Below are positions 42,519 through 52,564 of a DNA stretch of 64,000 nucleotides, piece after piece. The stretch lies in NCBI RefSeq assembly GCF_900091585.1, contig NZ_FMHT01000003.1, forward strand, positions 1 through 64,000, written 5' to 3'. Under the pieces are notes generated by a model. The model saw only the letters and a program-made list of their open reading frames with translations, was not told the DNA's origin and ran no database searches. Positions within the stretch are counted from its first letter, which is position 1; each line of letters starts with the position of its first letter. Origin of the DNA: Micromonospora nigra. Lineage in GTDB: Bacteria; Actinomycetota; Actinomycetes; Mycobacteriales; Micromonosporaceae. Made by a program: the position numbers and the translations under genes.

Positions 42519-43550
42519 TCAGCTGCGCCGTGCCGCGCTGCTGTCGCGCACCACGAGCAGCGGGTCCACCAGGGGATGCCCGGTGCGCGTCGGGCCGACC
42601 CCGTCGTCGAGCAGCTCCAGCAACGCCGCCACACACCGACGGCCGACCTCGTCGAAATCCTGGCGGACGGTGGTCAGCGGCGGGGTGAGGTACTCCGACT
42701 CCGGAATGTCGTCGAAGCCGACCACGCTGACGTCCTCGGGCACCCGCACGCCGTACTGGTGCAGGGCCCGCAGCAGGCCGAGCGCCTGGTGGTCGTTGGC
42801 GCAGAAGACCGCCGTCACGTCCCGCCGCGCCGCCAGTCGCTGCCCGATCTCGTAGCCGGCCCGCGGGCTCCAGTCCCCGGTGACGACCGACGGCACGGGC
42901 CGCCCGGCCCGCTCCAGGGCCCGGCGCCACCCGTCGGCCCGGTCCCGCGCCTCCAGCCAGTCCTGCGGGCCCGCGAGGTGCCACACCGTCTCGTGCCCCA
43001 GACCGAGCAGGTGTTCGACGGCCATGCGGGCGCCGGCCACCTGGTCGACCGAGATGCTCGGCAGTTCGCCGGTGCCGACACCGGACTCGACCACCACCGC
43101 CGGCACCCCCGTGGGCAGCCCGTGCACGGCCAGGGCCGCCGTCATCATCGGGGCGATGATGACGACCCCGGCCACCGACTGTTCGGTCAACGCGTCGATG
43201 GCGGCCGTCATCCCGACGCGGTCGATCCGCTCCAACGCCACGATGTTGATCCCGTAGCCCGCGGCGCGGGCGGCACGTTCGACGCCCAGCAGCGTGGCCG
43301 CCGGACCGTACAGGATGGTGTCGAAGCTGACCACGCCGATGACCCGGGAGCGCCGGCCGGCGAGGCCCCGGGCCATGGCGTTGGGACGGTAGTTGAGCTG
43401 GCGTGCGGCCCGCAGCACCCGCTCCCGCGTCTCGGGCCGCACGCTCGGGTGGTTGTTCAGCACCCGCGACACCGTCTGGTGCGACACGCCGGCGAGCCGG
43501 GCGACGTCGCTCATCACGGCGGCGCGGACGACCGGCGTCTGGCCCATCAC
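42519..43550 (-). CDS. LacI-family repressor of the arabinose operon (AraR-like)
   Basis: 343 residues. The helix-turn-helix is MSDVARLAGVSHQTVSRVLNN (about 13-33), followed by the hinge RPNAMARGLAGRRS. The periplasmic-binding-protein-like effector domain (about 68-335) ends GVRVPEDVSVVGFDDIPESEYLTPPLTTVRQD. L-arabinose is the probable inducer from context. GTG at 43550 is followed at once by ATG at 43547; either may start. The gene is the last of the minus-strand arabinose cluster, 31 bp after araA, so it may be autoregulated with the operon. Its likely sites are the TGTTAGCGCTCACA elements at 52422 and 52551. Confidence 0.93.
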   Translation of the reverse strand: MMGQTPVVRAAVMSDVARLAGVSHQTVSRVLNNHPSVRPETRERVLRAARQLNYRPNAMARGLAGRRSRVIGVVSFDTILYGPAATLLGVERAARAAGYGINIVALERIDRVGMTAAIDALTEQSVAGVVIIAPMMTAALAVHGLPTGVPAVVVESGVGTGELPSISVDQVAGARMAVEHLLGLGHETVWHLAGPQDWLEARDRADGWRRALERAGRPVPSVVTGDWSPRAGYEIGQRLAARRDVTAVFCANDHQALGLLRALHQYGVRVPEDVSVVGFDDIPESEYLTPPLTTVRQDFDEVGRRCVAALLELLDDGVGPTRTGHPLVDPLLVVRDSSAARRS

Positions 43551-43581
43551 AACTCCCCCGTCGCCGGTGGTGCGCCCGGCC

Positions 43582-45084
43582 TCAGAACCCTCGCGCCAGG
43601 CGGTAGTAGGCCTGGTTCCAGCGGATCTCCTGGGCGAGCCGGCGCGGGTTCGTGTCGGCGTCGATGACGACCAGCTCGGTGGTCACCATCTCGGCGAGAT
43701 CGTGCAGCTCCTCCACCCCGACCGCCTGCGACAGGACGGTGTGGTGCGGCGCGCCCGCCGTCAGCCAGGCCTCCGCCGAGGCCGCCAGGTCCGGTCGGGG
43801 CCGCCACACCGCACGGGCCACCGGCAGCTTCGGCAGCGGCTGCGGCGGGGCGACCACGTCGATCTCGTTGGCCACCAGCCGGAACCGCTCCCCCATGTCG
43901 GCCAGGCCGAGCACCACCGCCGGACCGGGCCGGGCGTCGAAGACCAGCCGCACCGGGTCCTCCCGGCCGCCGATGGACAGCGGGTGGATCTCCACGCTCG
44001 GCGTCGCCCCGGCGATGCTGGGGCAGACCTCCAGCATGTGCGCGCCGAGGACCAGCTCCCGGCCCGGGGTCAGGTCGTAGGTGTAGTCCTCCATGAAGGA
44101 GGTTCCGCCGTCGGCACCGACGGACATCGCCTTGAGGGTGCGCACCAGCACGGACGTCTTCCAGTCACCCTCACCCCCGAAGCCGTACCCGTCGGCCATC
44201 AGCCGCTGCACCGCGATGCCCGGCAGCTGCCGGAGTCCACCGAGGTCCTCGAAGTTGGTGGTGAACGCCCGGAAGCCCCCGGCCTCCAGGAAGTCACGCA
44301 GCCCGGCCTCGATGCGGGCGGCGTAGCGCAGGCTGTCGTGCCGGTCACCGCCGGGGCGCAGCTCGGCGACCAGGCGGTAGCTGTCGTCGTACTCCTTGAC
44401 CAGCTCGTCGACGCGGGAGTCCGGCGCGGCGTCCACGGCGGCGACCAGGTCGTTGACGCCGTACGTGTTGACCGAGACACCGAAGCGCAGTTCGGCCTCG
44501 ACCTTGTCGCCCTCGGTCACCGCCACGTCGCGCATGTTGTCACCGAAGCGGGCCAGTCGCAGCGAACGCATCTCGGCGTACCCGAGCGCGGCCCGGGTCC
44601 ACGCCCCGATCCGGGCGCTCACCCGGGGGTCGCTGACGTGGCCGGCGACGGTCTTGCGGGCCACCCCCAGGCGGGTCTGCACGAACCCGAACTCCCGGTC
44701 ACCGTGGGCGGCCTGGTTGAGGTTCATGAAGTCCATGTCGATGTCGGACCAGGGCAGCGCCACGTTGGCCTGGGTGTGCAGGTGCAGCAGCGGGGTGCGC
44801 AGCGCATCCAGGCCGGAGATCCACATCTTCGCCGGGGAGAACGTGTGCATCCAGGCGATCACCCCGACCGCCCCGGAGACGGCGGCGTCGCGGCAGACGG
44901 CCAGGATCTCGGCGCTGGAGGTGAGCACCGGCTTCCAGACCACCCGGGCCGGGATGGCCGGGTCGGCGTCGAGCTGCTCGGCGATCCGCCGGGACTGCTC
45001 GGCGACCTGGTGCAGGGTCTCCGGGCCGTACAGGCCCTGGCTGCCGGTCAGGAACCAGATCTCGGCGGTTGAGGAGCGGGTCAT
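43582..45084 (-). CDS. araA: L-arabinose isomerase
   Basis: 500 residues, the same length as the Escherichia coli enzyme. [16 protein letters not shown] opens the protein, [12 protein letters not shown] and [21 protein letters not shown] hold conserved active-site residues, and [12 protein letters not shown] with FMEDYTYDL provides metal ligands (Glu). It converts L-arabinose to L-ribulose in the cytosol using Mn2+. ATG at 45084 has GGAAGGCAAC upstream. It follows the yjfF-type permease by 26 bp and precedes the LacI regulator, being part of the continuous arabinose unit. Confidence 0.98.
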   Translation of the reverse strand: MTRSSTAEIWFLTGSQGLYGPETLHQVAEQSRRIAEQLDADPAIPARVVWKPVLTSSAEILAVCRDAAVSGAVGVIAWMHTFSPAKMWISGLDALRTPLLHLHTQANVALPWSDIDMDFMNLNQAAHGDREFGFVQTRLGVARKTVAGHVSDPRVSARIGAWTRAALGYAEMRSLRLARFGDNMRDVAVTEGDKVEAELRFGVSVNTYGVNDLVAAVDAAPDSRVDELVKEYDDSYRLVAELRPGGDRHDSLRYAARIEAGLRDFLEAGGFRAFTTNFEDLGGLRQLPGIAVQRLMADGYGFGGEGDWKTSVLVRTLKAMSVGADGGTSFMEDYTYDLTPGRELVLGAHMLEVCPSIAGATPSVEIHPLSIGGREDPVRLVFDARPGPAVVLGLADMGERFRLVANEIDVVAPPQPLPKLPVARAVWRPRPDLAASAEAWLTAGAPHHTVLSQAVGVEELHDLAEMVTTELVVIDADTNPRRLAQEIRWNQAYYRLARGF

Positions 45085-45110
45085 GGTGTTGCCTTCCTGC
45101 CGGGTGGGGG

Positions 45111-46103
45111 TCACTTCGTGCGGATGCCGACGAGGCGCTGGAGGAGGATGAACACGAACAGCAGGCCACCGATCACGATCTTGGTCCACCAGGAACTGAG
45201 GGTGCCGTCGAAGGTGATCAGCGTCTGGATCACGCCGAGCACCAGGACTCCCAGGACGGTGCCGAACACGTATCCCGAGCCGCCGGTGAGCAGGGTTCCG
45301 CCGATGACCACCGCAGCGATCACGTCCAACTCCATGCCCACCGCGATCAGCGGGGCCCCGGAGAGGGTGTAGAAGGACAGCATGATGCCGCCGATCGCCG
45401 AGCAGAGCCCGCTGATCGTGTAGACGGCGATCTTCGTACGCCCGACCGGTAGGCCCATCAGCAGCGCCGACTGGGGGTTGCCGCCGACGGCGTACACGTT
45501 GCGGCCGAGCCGGGTGTACGCCAACGTCACCGCCGCCACCAGCACCACCGCCAGGGCGATCAGGACGCTGACGCTGACGAAGTTCTCCCCGATGCGGATG
45601 CGCTCCTGCGCGACGCCCGTCCAGAACCCGTCGGTGATCGGGATGGAGGTCGAGCTGATCCAGGTGCACATGCCACGGGCGAAGAACATCCCGGCGAGCG
45701 TGACGATGAACGGCTGGATGTCGAAGAAGTGGATGACGCAGCCCATCGCGAACCCGAGGGTGGGGCCGATGAGCAGTGCGATCACCAGCACCAGCGCCGG
45801 GGGCATCCCGCCGCGCAGCAGCGACGCCGACACCATGGCGGTCATGGCGACCACCGACCCGACCGACAGGTCGATGCCGCCGGTGAGGATGACGAAGGTC
45901 ATGCCGACGGCGACCACCAGCAGGAAGCCGTTGTCGATGAAGATGTTGAACACGACCTGCACGTTGGAGAACGCGCGGTACTGCGATACGCCGACGCCGT
46001 ACATGACCAGCAGCAGGGCGAGGGTGGCCAGCACCGGGACGTGCCGTTGCGGCAACCGCCACCACGCCCGGGCGGCGGGGGCGGCCAGAGGTGTCGTGGT
46101 CAT
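45111..46103 (-). CDS. yjfF: Sugar ABC permease, second (YjfF type)
   Basis: 330 residues with about ten hydrophobic segments. [20 protein letters not shown] is the hallmark of the RbsC/YjfF permease family, with [17 protein letters not shown] and [12 protein letters not shown] motifs. Together with the YtfT-type protein it forms the heterodimeric pore of the galactofuranose/arabinofuranose transporter group. ATG at 46103 overlaps the first permease stop as ATGA. The N-terminal 20 residues are cytoplasmic. Its partner genes and the araABD genes around it suggest L-arabinose or arabinofuranose as cargo. Confidence 0.93.
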   Translation of the reverse strand: MTTTPLAAPAARAWWRLPQRHVPVLATLALLLVMYGVGVSQYRAFSNVQVVFNIFIDNGFLLVVAVGMTFVILTGGIDLSVGSVVAMTAMVSASLLRGGMPPALVLVIALLIGPTLGFAMGCVIHFFDIQPFIVTLAGMFFARGMCTWISSTSIPITDGFWTGVAQERIRIGENFVSVSVLIALAVVLVAAVTLAYTRLGRNVYAVGGNPQSALLMGLPVGRTKIAVYTISGLCSAIGGIMLSFYTLSGAPLIAVGMELDVIAAVVIGGTLLTGGSGYVFGTVLGVLVLGVIQTLITFDGTLSSWWTKIVIGGLLFVFILLQRLVGIRTK

Positions 46104-47170
46104 GCCGGAACCTGCTCCTTCTGCTTCTCGGCCGGCGCGACCGGGGTCACGACCGGGGTGCGGCGGCGCCGGAACCTCGCCCGGAAGGCCGGGGCCTGCA
46201 CGAGGCAGACGGCGATGACCACCACGGCCTTGAACAACAGCGCCGTCTGCGGGTCGATGTTCATGGCGTAGACGGAGGTGGTCAGGGTCTGGATGATCAG
46301 CGCCCCGACGATGGTGCCGCCGAGGTGGAACCGGCCGCCGGCCAGGGAGGTGCCCCCGATGACCACGGCGAGGATCGCGTCCAGTTCCACCCACAGGCCG
46401 GCGGCGTTGCCGTCGGCGCTGGAGACGTTGGCGGTCATCATGAACCCGGCGACGGCGGCGCAGGCCGCGCTGACGACGTACACCAGGAAGGTGATCCGCC
46501 GCGAGCGCACGCCGGCCAGCCGACTGGCCTCGGCGTTGCCGCCCACCGCTTCGATGATCATGCCGAGGGCGGTGCGGCGGGTGAGCACCGCGACGAGCAG
46601 GGTCACCGCCAACGCGATGATGATCGCGAACGGCAGGGCGAACAGGTGCCCGACCCCGATCATCTTGTACGGATCACTGTTGATCGTGATGATCTGCCCG
46701 GAGGTGATCAGCTGGGCCAGGCCCCGACCGGCGACCATCAGGATCAGCGTGGCGATGATGGGTTGGATGCCGATGACGGCGACCAGTGTGCCGTTCCAGG
46801 CTCCCAGCAGCAGGGCGACGCCGAACGCGAGCGCCAGGGCGGTGAGCACCCCCCCGATGCTGTTCTGGTCGGGCTGCTCGCTGATGTAGAGGCAGGCCAC
46901 CGCGCCGCTGACCGCGACCACGGAACCCACCGACAGGTCGATCCCGCCGGTGGCGATCACCAGGGACATTCCGAGGGCCACCAGGATCAGGGGCGCGCTG
47001 AGCCGGACGATGTCGATGAGGCTGCCGTACAGGTGCCCGTTCTTCAGCTCGACCGACAGGAAGCTGGGTCGGTAGACGGTGTTCGCCGCCAGCAGCACCA
47101 GCAGCACGACCAGCGGCCAGAACAGCCGGTGGCCGGTGGCCGCCGTGAGACGTGTCCGCGCGGTGCTCAT
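46100..47170 (-). CDS. ytfT: Sugar ABC permease, first (YtfT type)
   Basis: 356 residues with about ten membrane segments. [43 protein letters not shown] and [15 protein letters not shown] are close to the YtfT family. The charged C-terminus (RRRRTPVV...EKQKEQ) is cytoplasmic. ATG at 47170 overlaps the ATPase stop as ATGA, and its own stop overlaps the next permease. It imports a pentose or furanose sugar captured by the YtfQ-type lipoprotein. Confidence 0.93.
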   Translation of the reverse strand: MSTARTRLTAATGHRLFWPLVVLLVLLAANTVYRPSFLSVELKNGHLYGSLIDIVRLSAPLILVALGMSLVIATGGIDLSVGSVVAVSGAVACLYISEQPDQNSIGGVLTALALAFGVALLLGAWNGTLVAVIGIQPIIATLILMVAGRGLAQLITSGQIITINSDPYKMIGVGHLFALPFAIIIALAVTLLVAVLTRRTALGMIIEAVGGNAEASRLAGVRSRRITFLVYVVSAACAAVAGFMMTANVSSADGNAAGLWVELDAILAVVIGGTSLAGGRFHLGGTIVGALIIQTLTTSVYAMNIDPQTALLFKAVVVIAVCLVQAPAFRARFRRRRTPVVTPVAPAEKQKEQVPA

Positions 47171-48702
47171 GGCGTCACCGCTCCTTCCTGCTCGGAGTTG
47201 GCGATGGCCCGCATGACCCGGTCGGCGTTGAGGCTGTCGTCGTTGGTGAGCTGGGCGACCATCTGCCGGTCGCGCATCACGGCGACCCGGTGGCTGAGCC
47301 GCAGCACCTCCTCCAGCTCGGCCGAGATGAACAGCACGGCCATCCCCTCGTCGGCGAGCCTGACCACCAGACGCTGGATCTCGGCCTTCGCGCCGATGTC
47401 GATGCCCCGCGTCGGCTCGTCCAGGATCAGCAGCCGTGGCTCGGTGATCAGCCAGCGGGCCAGCAGCACCTTCTGCTGGTTGCCGCCGGACAGGTTGCGC
47501 ACCGGCATGTCGGGGTCGGCCGGCCGGATGCTGAGCGCGTCGATCCAGCGCTGGACCAGCTCGTCCTGCCGGCGGCGCGGCACCGGGCGCAGCCAGCCGC
47601 GGGCCGCCTGCATGGCCAGAATGATGTTCTCCCGCACGGACAGGTCGCCGACCAGCCCCTCGGTGCGGCGGTTCTCCGAGCAGAAGGCGATGTTGCGATC
47701 GATCGCGGCCACCGGGTTACGGATCGCGGCCGGCTCGCCCTCGACGGTGAGCCGCCCCCGGTCCGCCCGGTCGGCGCCGAAGAACAGCCGGGCCACCTCG
47801 GTACGCCCCGAGCCGAGCAGCCCGGCCAGGCCGACGACCTCGCCGGCGCGGATGGTGAGGCTGAACGGTGCCACGGAGCCGGTGCGGCCGAGCCCGTCCG
47901 CGGTCACCAGCGGCGCGCCGACAGCCTCCGGGTCCCGACCGGCAGCGGCGTCGATGCGCCCCAGGTCGTCGAGTTCCTTGCCGATCATCTTCTCGACGAG
48001 CGCGAGCTGTGGCAGCTCCGGGGTCAGGTACTCGCCGACGAGCTGGCCGTTGCGCAGCACCGTGATCCGGTCGGCGATGCCGTACACCTGGTCGAGGAAG
48101 TGGGTGACGAACAGGATCGCGATGCCGTCGTCGCGGAGCCGGCGCATGATCCGCAGCAGCTGCGCGACCTCGTCGGCGTCCAGGCTGGAGGTGGGCTCGT
48201 CGAGGATCAGCACCCGGGCGCGCACGTCGACGGCCCGGGCGATGGCCACCATCTGCTGCACCGCGAGCGAGTAGCTGCCGAGCAGCTCGGTGACGTCGAT
48301 GTGCAGGTCGATGCGGGCCAGCAGCTCGGTGGCCCGGCGGCGGGCCTCGCGCCAGTTCACCATGCCGAGCCGACGCGGCTCGCGCCCGATGAAGATGTTC
48401 TCCGCCACCGACAGGTTGGGCAGGAGGTTGACCTCCTGGTAGACGGTGCTGACCCCGCCTGCGGTGGCCTGCATGGGGCCGCTGAAGGAAACCTCGGCAC
48501 CATCTAGGGTGATGACGCCCGCATCGGTGCCGTACACGCCCGTCAGCACCTTGATCAGGGTGGACTTGCCGGCGCCGTTCTCGCCCATCAGGGCGTGTAC
48601 CTCACCGGGGAAGAGTCGGAAGTCGACGCCGTCGAGGGCGCGCACTCCCGGGAAGTGCTTGCTGATTCCGGTCATCGTGAGGACCGGTTTCTGCTGCGCC
48701 AT
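47167..48702 (-). CDS. ytfR: Sugar ABC ATPase with two nucleotide domains (YtfR type)
   Basis: 511 residues, a tandem ATPase of the CUT2 class. The first domain (about 8-245) has Walker A GENGAGKST and Walker B LILDEPTS, with a degenerate signature (SYSLAVQQM). The second (about 265-500) has GLLGSGRTEVAR in place of Walker A, the full signature NLSGGNQQKVLLARWL and LILDEPTRGID. Asymmetry of this kind is normal for RbsA/AraG/YtfR. ATG at 48702 lies 70 bp after the binding-protein gene. It drives uptake through the two permeases downstream. Confidence 0.96.
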   Translation of the reverse strand: MAQQKPVLTMTGISKHFPGVRALDGVDFRLFPGEVHALMGENGAGKSTLIKVLTGVYGTDAGVITLDGAEVSFSGPMQATAGGVSTVYQEVNLLPNLSVAENIFIGREPRRLGMVNWREARRRATELLARIDLHIDVTELLGSYSLAVQQMVAIARAVDVRARVLILDEPTSSLDADEVAQLLRIMRRLRDDGIAILFVTHFLDQVYGIADRITVLRNGQLVGEYLTPELPQLALVEKMIGKELDDLGRIDAAAGRDPEAVGAPLVTADGLGRTGSVAPFSLTIRAGEVVGLAGLLGSGRTEVARLFFGADRADRGRLTVEGEPAAIRNPVAAIDRNIAFCSENRRTEGLVGDLSVRENIILAMQAARGWLRPVPRRRQDELVQRWIDALSIRPADPDMPVRNLSGGNQQKVLLARWLITEPRLLILDEPTRGIDIGAKAEIQRLVVRLADEGMAVLFISAELEEVLRLSHRVAVMRDRQMVAQLTNDDSLNADRVMRAIANSEQEGAVTP

Positions 48703-48772
48703 CCCATCAGGCCTTTCTCGTCGCCGCGGCCGGGGGCCGCCGCGCGGGTGTGCGCGGCGGCCCCCAGGTCGG

Positions 48773-49774
48773 TCAGTACTTCCGGTTCGGCAGGACGGCC
48801 TTGGCCTGCTCCTGCGTGAACGTGGTCTCCTCGGTCTCGACGCGCGCCGGGACCTCCTCGCCGGCGTGCACCTTCTTGACCAGCTCCATCAGCTGCGGGC
48901 CGAGCAGCGGGCTGCACTCCGCGATGAAGTTGAACTTCCCGTCGGCCAGGGCCTGCATCCCGTCCTTGACAGCGTCGATCGTGATGATCTTGATGTCCTG
49001 GCCGGGCACCTTGCCGGCCGCCGTGATGGCCTCCAGCGCGCCGAGGCCCATGTCGTCGTTGTGCGCGAACAGCACGTCGATCTTCGGGTTGGCCTTGAGG
49101 AACTGCTCCATGACCTGCTTGCCACCCGCCCGGGTGAAGTCACCGCTCTGCGAGGCGACGATCTTCAGGTTCGGGTTGGCGGCGATCGCCTCGGCGAAGC
49201 CCTTCTTACGGTCGTTGGCGGGTGCCGAGCCGGTGGTGCCCTGCAACTCGACGATGTTCACCGGGCCGGTCGCGTCGGCGGTCTGCTCGACCAGCCACTC
49301 GCCGGCCAGCCGGCCCTCCTTGACGAAGTCCGAGCCGATGAAGGTCTTGTAGAGGCTCTTGTCGGCCGAGTCGACCGCCCGGTCGGTCAGGATGACCGGA
49401 ATGTCGGCGTCCTTGGCCTCCTTGAGCACCGTGTCCCAACCGGACTCCACCACCGGCGAGAAGGCGATCACGTCCACCTTCTGCTGGATGAAGTTGCGGA
49501 TGGCCTTGATCTGGTTCTCCTGCTTCTGCTGGGCGTCGTCGAACTTCAGCTCGATCCCGGCCTCACCGGCCGCGTCCTTGATCGAGATGCTGTTCGCCGT
49601 CCGCCAGCCGCTCTCCGCGCCGACCTGGGAGAAGCCGAGGACGATCTTGCCGTCGTCCCCGGCGTCGCCGCCGGTGTCGCTGTTGCCGCAGCCGACCAGC
49701 CCGCCGGCCAGCAGGCCGGCGGCGAGGATCGTGCCGAACGCGCGGCGGGTGAACGTGGTGCCGGTCTTCACCAT
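48773..49774 (-). CDS. ytfQ: Sugar-binding lipoprotein (YtfQ type)
   Basis: 333 residues. Lipoprotein signal with Cys29 in GGLVGCG. The mature sequence follows Escherichia coli YtfQ closely: VLGFSQVGAESGWRTAN, DDAQQKQENQIKAIRNFI, SPVVESGWDTVLKEAKDA, ELQGTTGSAPANDRKKGF, SQSGDFTRAGGKQVME and FAHNDDMGLGALEAI. YtfQ binds galactofuranose, and actinobacterial relatives next to ara genes probably take L-arabinose or its furanose form. ATG at 49774 has GGGAGGGACT-type purines upstream. It lies 116 bp downstream of araD, the widest gap in the unit, but no terminator was seen there. Confidence 0.94.
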   Translation of the reverse strand: MVKTGTTFTRRAFGTILAAGLLAGGLVGCGNSDTGGDAGDDGKIVLGFSQVGAESGWRTANSISIKDAAGEAGIELKFDDAQQKQENQIKAIRNFIQQKVDVIAFSPVVESGWDTVLKEAKDADIPVILTDRAVDSADKSLYKTFIGSDFVKEGRLAGEWLVEQTADATGPVNIVELQGTTGSAPANDRKKGFAEAIAANPNLKIVASQSGDFTRAGGKQVMEQFLKANPKIDVLFAHNDDMGLGALEAITAAGKVPGQDIKIITIDAVKDGMQALADGKFNFIAECSPLLGPQLMELVKKVHAGEEVPARVETEETTFTQEQAKAVLPNRKY

Positions 49775-49889
49775 GGGAGGGACTCCTTGTTCGGGGGTGG
49801 GTGGGGGTGGGGTTGCGCCCCCGCCCCGCCGGGGACGGCGGGCCGGGGGGTCGGGGCGGTGGAGCGGGCCCCGTGACACGGGAGCGGGG

Positions 49890-50582
49890 TCAGGCCGGGG
49901 TGGACCCGGCGCCCTGCTGCCCGTACACGTTCTGGTAGCGCTGGTAGAGCGAATCGATGTCGGCGGGAGCGATCGGCAGCGGCTCGCCGAGCGCCCTCGT
50001 CAGATGCGCGGTACGGGCCACGTCCTCGCACATCACGGCGGCCTTGACCGCGGCGCGGGCGTCCCGACCGATGGTAAAGACCCCGTGGTTGCGCATCAGC
50101 ACCGCAGGCGAGCGGTGTCCCGACAGGGTGGAGACGATCCCCTTGCCGATGTCGTCACCACCGATCAGGGCGAACGGGCCGACCGGGATCTCCCCGCCGA
50201 ACTCGTCGGCCTGGGCGGTCAGGTGACACGGGATCGCCTCGCCGCGCGCCGCCCAGGCGGTGGCGTACCCGCTGTGGGTGTGCACCACGCCGCCGACGTC
50301 GGACATCGCCCGGTAGACGTACGCGTGCGCGGCCGTGTCGCTGGACGGGGACAGGTCGCCCTCGACCACCACCCCGTCGAGATCGCAGACGATCATGTTC
50401 TCGGCGTCGAGGTCGTCGTACGACACCCCGCTCGGCTTGATGACCATGAGGTCCCGGCCCGGCACCCGGGCCGAGACGTTGCCGGCCGTCCAGGCCACCA
50501 GGCCGTACCGGACCAGTTCGCCGTGCAACGTCGCGACCTGCTCGCGCAGCCGTGCCACCGCTTCGCGCAACTCGGGGTTCAT
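49890..50582 (-). CDS. araD: L-ribulose-5-phosphate 4-epimerase
   Basis: 230 residues, the usual size of class II aldolase-like epimerases. Metal and substrate motifs are TAGNVSARVP, MVIKPSGVSYDDL, SSDTAAHAYVYR, VVHTHSGYATAWAARG (zinc-binding His pair) and LMRNHGVFTIG (third His). It interconverts L-ribulose 5-phosphate and D-xylulose 5-phosphate, feeding arabinose carbon into the pentose phosphate pathway. ATG at 50582 overlaps the araB stop (ATGA). It is the second gene of the arabinose unit. Confidence 0.96.
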   Translation of the reverse strand: MNPELREAVARLREQVATLHGELVRYGLVAWTAGNVSARVPGRDLMVIKPSGVSYDDLDAENMIVCDLDGVVVEGDLSPSSDTAAHAYVYRAMSDVGGVVHTHSGYATAWAARGEAIPCHLTAQADEFGGEIPVGPFALIGGDDIGKGIVSTLSGHRSPAVLMRNHGVFTIGRDARAAVKAAVMCEDVARTAHLTRALGEPLPIAPADIDSLYQRYQNVYGQQGAGSTPA

Positions 50583-52390
50583 GCCACCACCTCCAGGGGG
50601 CCTGCGGCCTCGTCGGCCGGATCGGTGAGTACGGCTTCTCCGGCCGGATCGGGACCTGCGGCCCCGCCACCCGGAACAGGGAGGGTGGCCTCGTCGGCCG
50701 GAACGGGAAGGGTGGCGCTCTCGGCCGGCTCCGGGTCGGCCGCCGGGCGGCGCGCGGCGTTGCGGATGGTGCGCAGCCGCAGCAGCACGTCGTCGCCGCC
50801 CCGGCCGAAGTGGTCGTGCAGCCGCCGGTACTCGGCGTACAGCGCGTCGTAGGCCCGGGCCCGTTCCGGGTCGGGCAGGTAGACGTCCCGGTCCACCCGG
50901 CCCATCGCCGCCGAGGCGGCGGGCACGTCCGGGTACGCCCCCGCGGCCACCGCCGCGTGGATCGCGGAGCCCAGGGCGGGGCCCTGGGTGGAGCCGATGA
51001 TGCCCAGCGGGCGGCGGGTCACGTCGGCGTAGATCTGCATCAGCAGCGCGTTGCCGGTCAGCCCGCCCGCGACGATCAACTCCTCGACGGGCACGCCGGC
51101 GTCGGCGAACGCCTCGATGATCATGCGGGTGCCGTAGGCGGTGGACTCCAGCAGGGCACGGTAGACGTCCGGAGGGCGGGTCGCCAGGGTGAGCCCCACG
51201 AGCACCCCGCTGAGGTCGTGGTTGACCAGCAGGGACCGGTTGCCGTTCCACCAGTCGAGGGCGATCAGGCCGTGCGCGCCGACCGGCTGGCTGGCGGCGG
51301 CCTCGGTCAGGGCCTCGTGCGAGGCGAACCCGGCCGGGGCCGCCTGCTGCACGTACCACCCGAAGATGTCCCCGACCCCGCTCTGGCCCGCCTCGTAGCC
51401 CCAGTGGCCGGCGCTGATGCCGCCGTCAACGACGCCGCACATACCGGCCACCTCGGCCAGCTCGGTGCCGTTGACCACGTGGCAGGTGGAGGTGCCCATG
51501 ATGGCGACCAGCCGGCCGGGGGCCAGCGCCTGCGCGGCGGCGGCGGTGACGTGTGCGTCGACGTTGCCGACCGCGACGGCGATCCCCTCGGGCAGGCCGG
51601 TCCAGGCCGCGGCCTCGGCGCTCAGCCCGCCGGCCCGCGCGCCCAGCGGCGCCAGCGGACCGTCGATCTTGGCGACGAAGTCGGCGAAGCCGGGGTTCAG
51701 CGCGGCCAGGTACTCCCGGGAGGGGTAGCGGCCGTCCTGGTGGATGCCCTTGTAACCGGCGGTGCACACGTTGCGCGTCTCGACGCCGCACAGCTGCCAG
51801 ACGATCCAGTCGGCCGCCTCGATCCAGCGGTCCGCGCGGGCGTAGACCTCCGGGTCCTCCTCCAGCAACTGCAAGCCCTTGGCGTACTGCCACTCGGCGG
51901 AGATCTTGCCGCCGTAGCGGCCGATCCACGCCTCGCCACGGTCGTGGGCGAGGGCGTTGATCCGGTCCGCCTGGGGCTGGGCGGCGTGGTGCTTCCACAG
52001 CTTCACCCAGGCGTGCGGACGGGTCCGCAGCTCGGGCAGCTCGCACAGCGGGGTGCCGTCGGCGAGGGTGGGCAGCACCGTGCAGGCGGTGAAGTCGATG
52101 CCGACGCCGACCACCTGTCGCGGGTCGATGCCACTGTCGGCCAGGGCCGCCGGGACCGCGTGCCGCAGGACGTCCCGGTAGTCGTCCGGGTCCTGAAGGG
52201 CCCAGTCGGCGGGCAGCGCGCGCCCGTCCGCCGAGTCGAGCGCGGTGTCCATCACCCCGTGCCGGTACGGGTGCACCGCCGTGCCCAGTTCGGCACCGTC
52301 GGCGACCCGCACGACCAGGGCCCGGCCGGACAGTGTCCCGAAGTCGACGCCCACGACGTATCGTTCGTCGGCTTCTGCCCTTACGCTCAT
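50579..52390 (-). CDS. araB: Ribulokinase with C-terminal Pro/Ala-rich extension
   Basis: 603 residues; typical AraB is about 550-565. The FGGY kinase fold is complete: VVGVDFGTLSGRALVV (phosphate 1), GIDFTACTVLPTLADGTPL, KLWKHHAAQPQADRIN, NVDAHVTAAAA, MGTSTCHVV and the adenosine motif ELIVAGGLTGNALLMQIYADVTRRP. It phosphorylates L-ribulose with ATP. The last 50 or so residues are a degenerate repeat around (A/L)PVP..EA and lack any known role. ATG at 52390 was chosen (MSVRAEADERY). It is the first gene of the minus-strand arabinose unit, with a LacI-type operator 32-45 bp upstream. Confidence 0.96.
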   Translation of the reverse strand: MSVRAEADERYVVGVDFGTLSGRALVVRVADGAELGTAVHPYRHGVMDTALDSADGRALPADWALQDPDDYRDVLRHAVPAALADSGIDPRQVVGVGIDFTACTVLPTLADGTPLCELPELRTRPHAWVKLWKHHAAQPQADRINALAHDRGEAWIGRYGGKISAEWQYAKGLQLLEEDPEVYARADRWIEAADWIVWQLCGVETRNVCTAGYKGIHQDGRYPSREYLAALNPGFADFVAKIDGPLAPLGARAGGLSAEAAAWTGLPEGIAVAVGNVDAHVTAAAAQALAPGRLVAIMGTSTCHVVNGTELAEVAGMCGVVDGGISAGHWGYEAGQSGVGDIFGWYVQQAAPAGFASHEALTEAAASQPVGAHGLIALDWWNGNRSLLVNHDLSGVLVGLTLATRPPDVYRALLESTAYGTRMIIEAFADAGVPVEELIVAGGLTGNALLMQIYADVTRRPLGIIGSTQGPALGSAIHAAVAAGAYPDVPAASAAMGRVDRDVYLPDPERARAYDALYAEYRRLHDHFGRGGDDVLLRLRTIRNAARRPAADPEPAESATLPVPADEATLPVPGGGAAGPDPAGEAVLTDPADEAAGPLEVVA

Positions 52391-52421
52391 CTGAACCTCC
52401 GCTGCCGCGTTCGCGCCCTAG

Positions 52422-52435
52422 TGTTAGCGCTCACA
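52422..52435. promoter_or_regulatory. LacI-type operator upstream of araB
   Basis: TGTTAGCGCTCACA: a 14-bp near-palindrome (12 of 14) with the central GCGC of LacI-family sites, 32-45 bp before the araB start codon. Confidence 0.82.
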
Positions 52436-52550
52436 TGAACTCCCGTCAAGACGCGCCGGAAACATTGCCGAAATGGTCGGGTGCCCCGGTCACCCCCGCC
52501 GCCCCTCCGAATCAGCGAAGCCTGACGATGAACTGCGAGGCCGGCACCCC

Positions 52551-52564
52551 CGTTAGCGCTCACA
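52551..52564. promoter_or_regulatory. Second LacI-type operator in the araB/manD-like intergenic region
   Basis: CGTTAGCGCTCACA shares 13 of 14 bases with the araB-proximal site. It lies 129 bp from that site, so looping or control of the divergent gene is possible. Confidence 0.78.

Noticed and set aside
43582..46065. A single fused permease-AraA protein (827-codon frame)
   Set aside because: The upper part is an off-frame translation of the permease gene; AraA starts at 45084 with a good ribosome site and has the normal 500-residue length.
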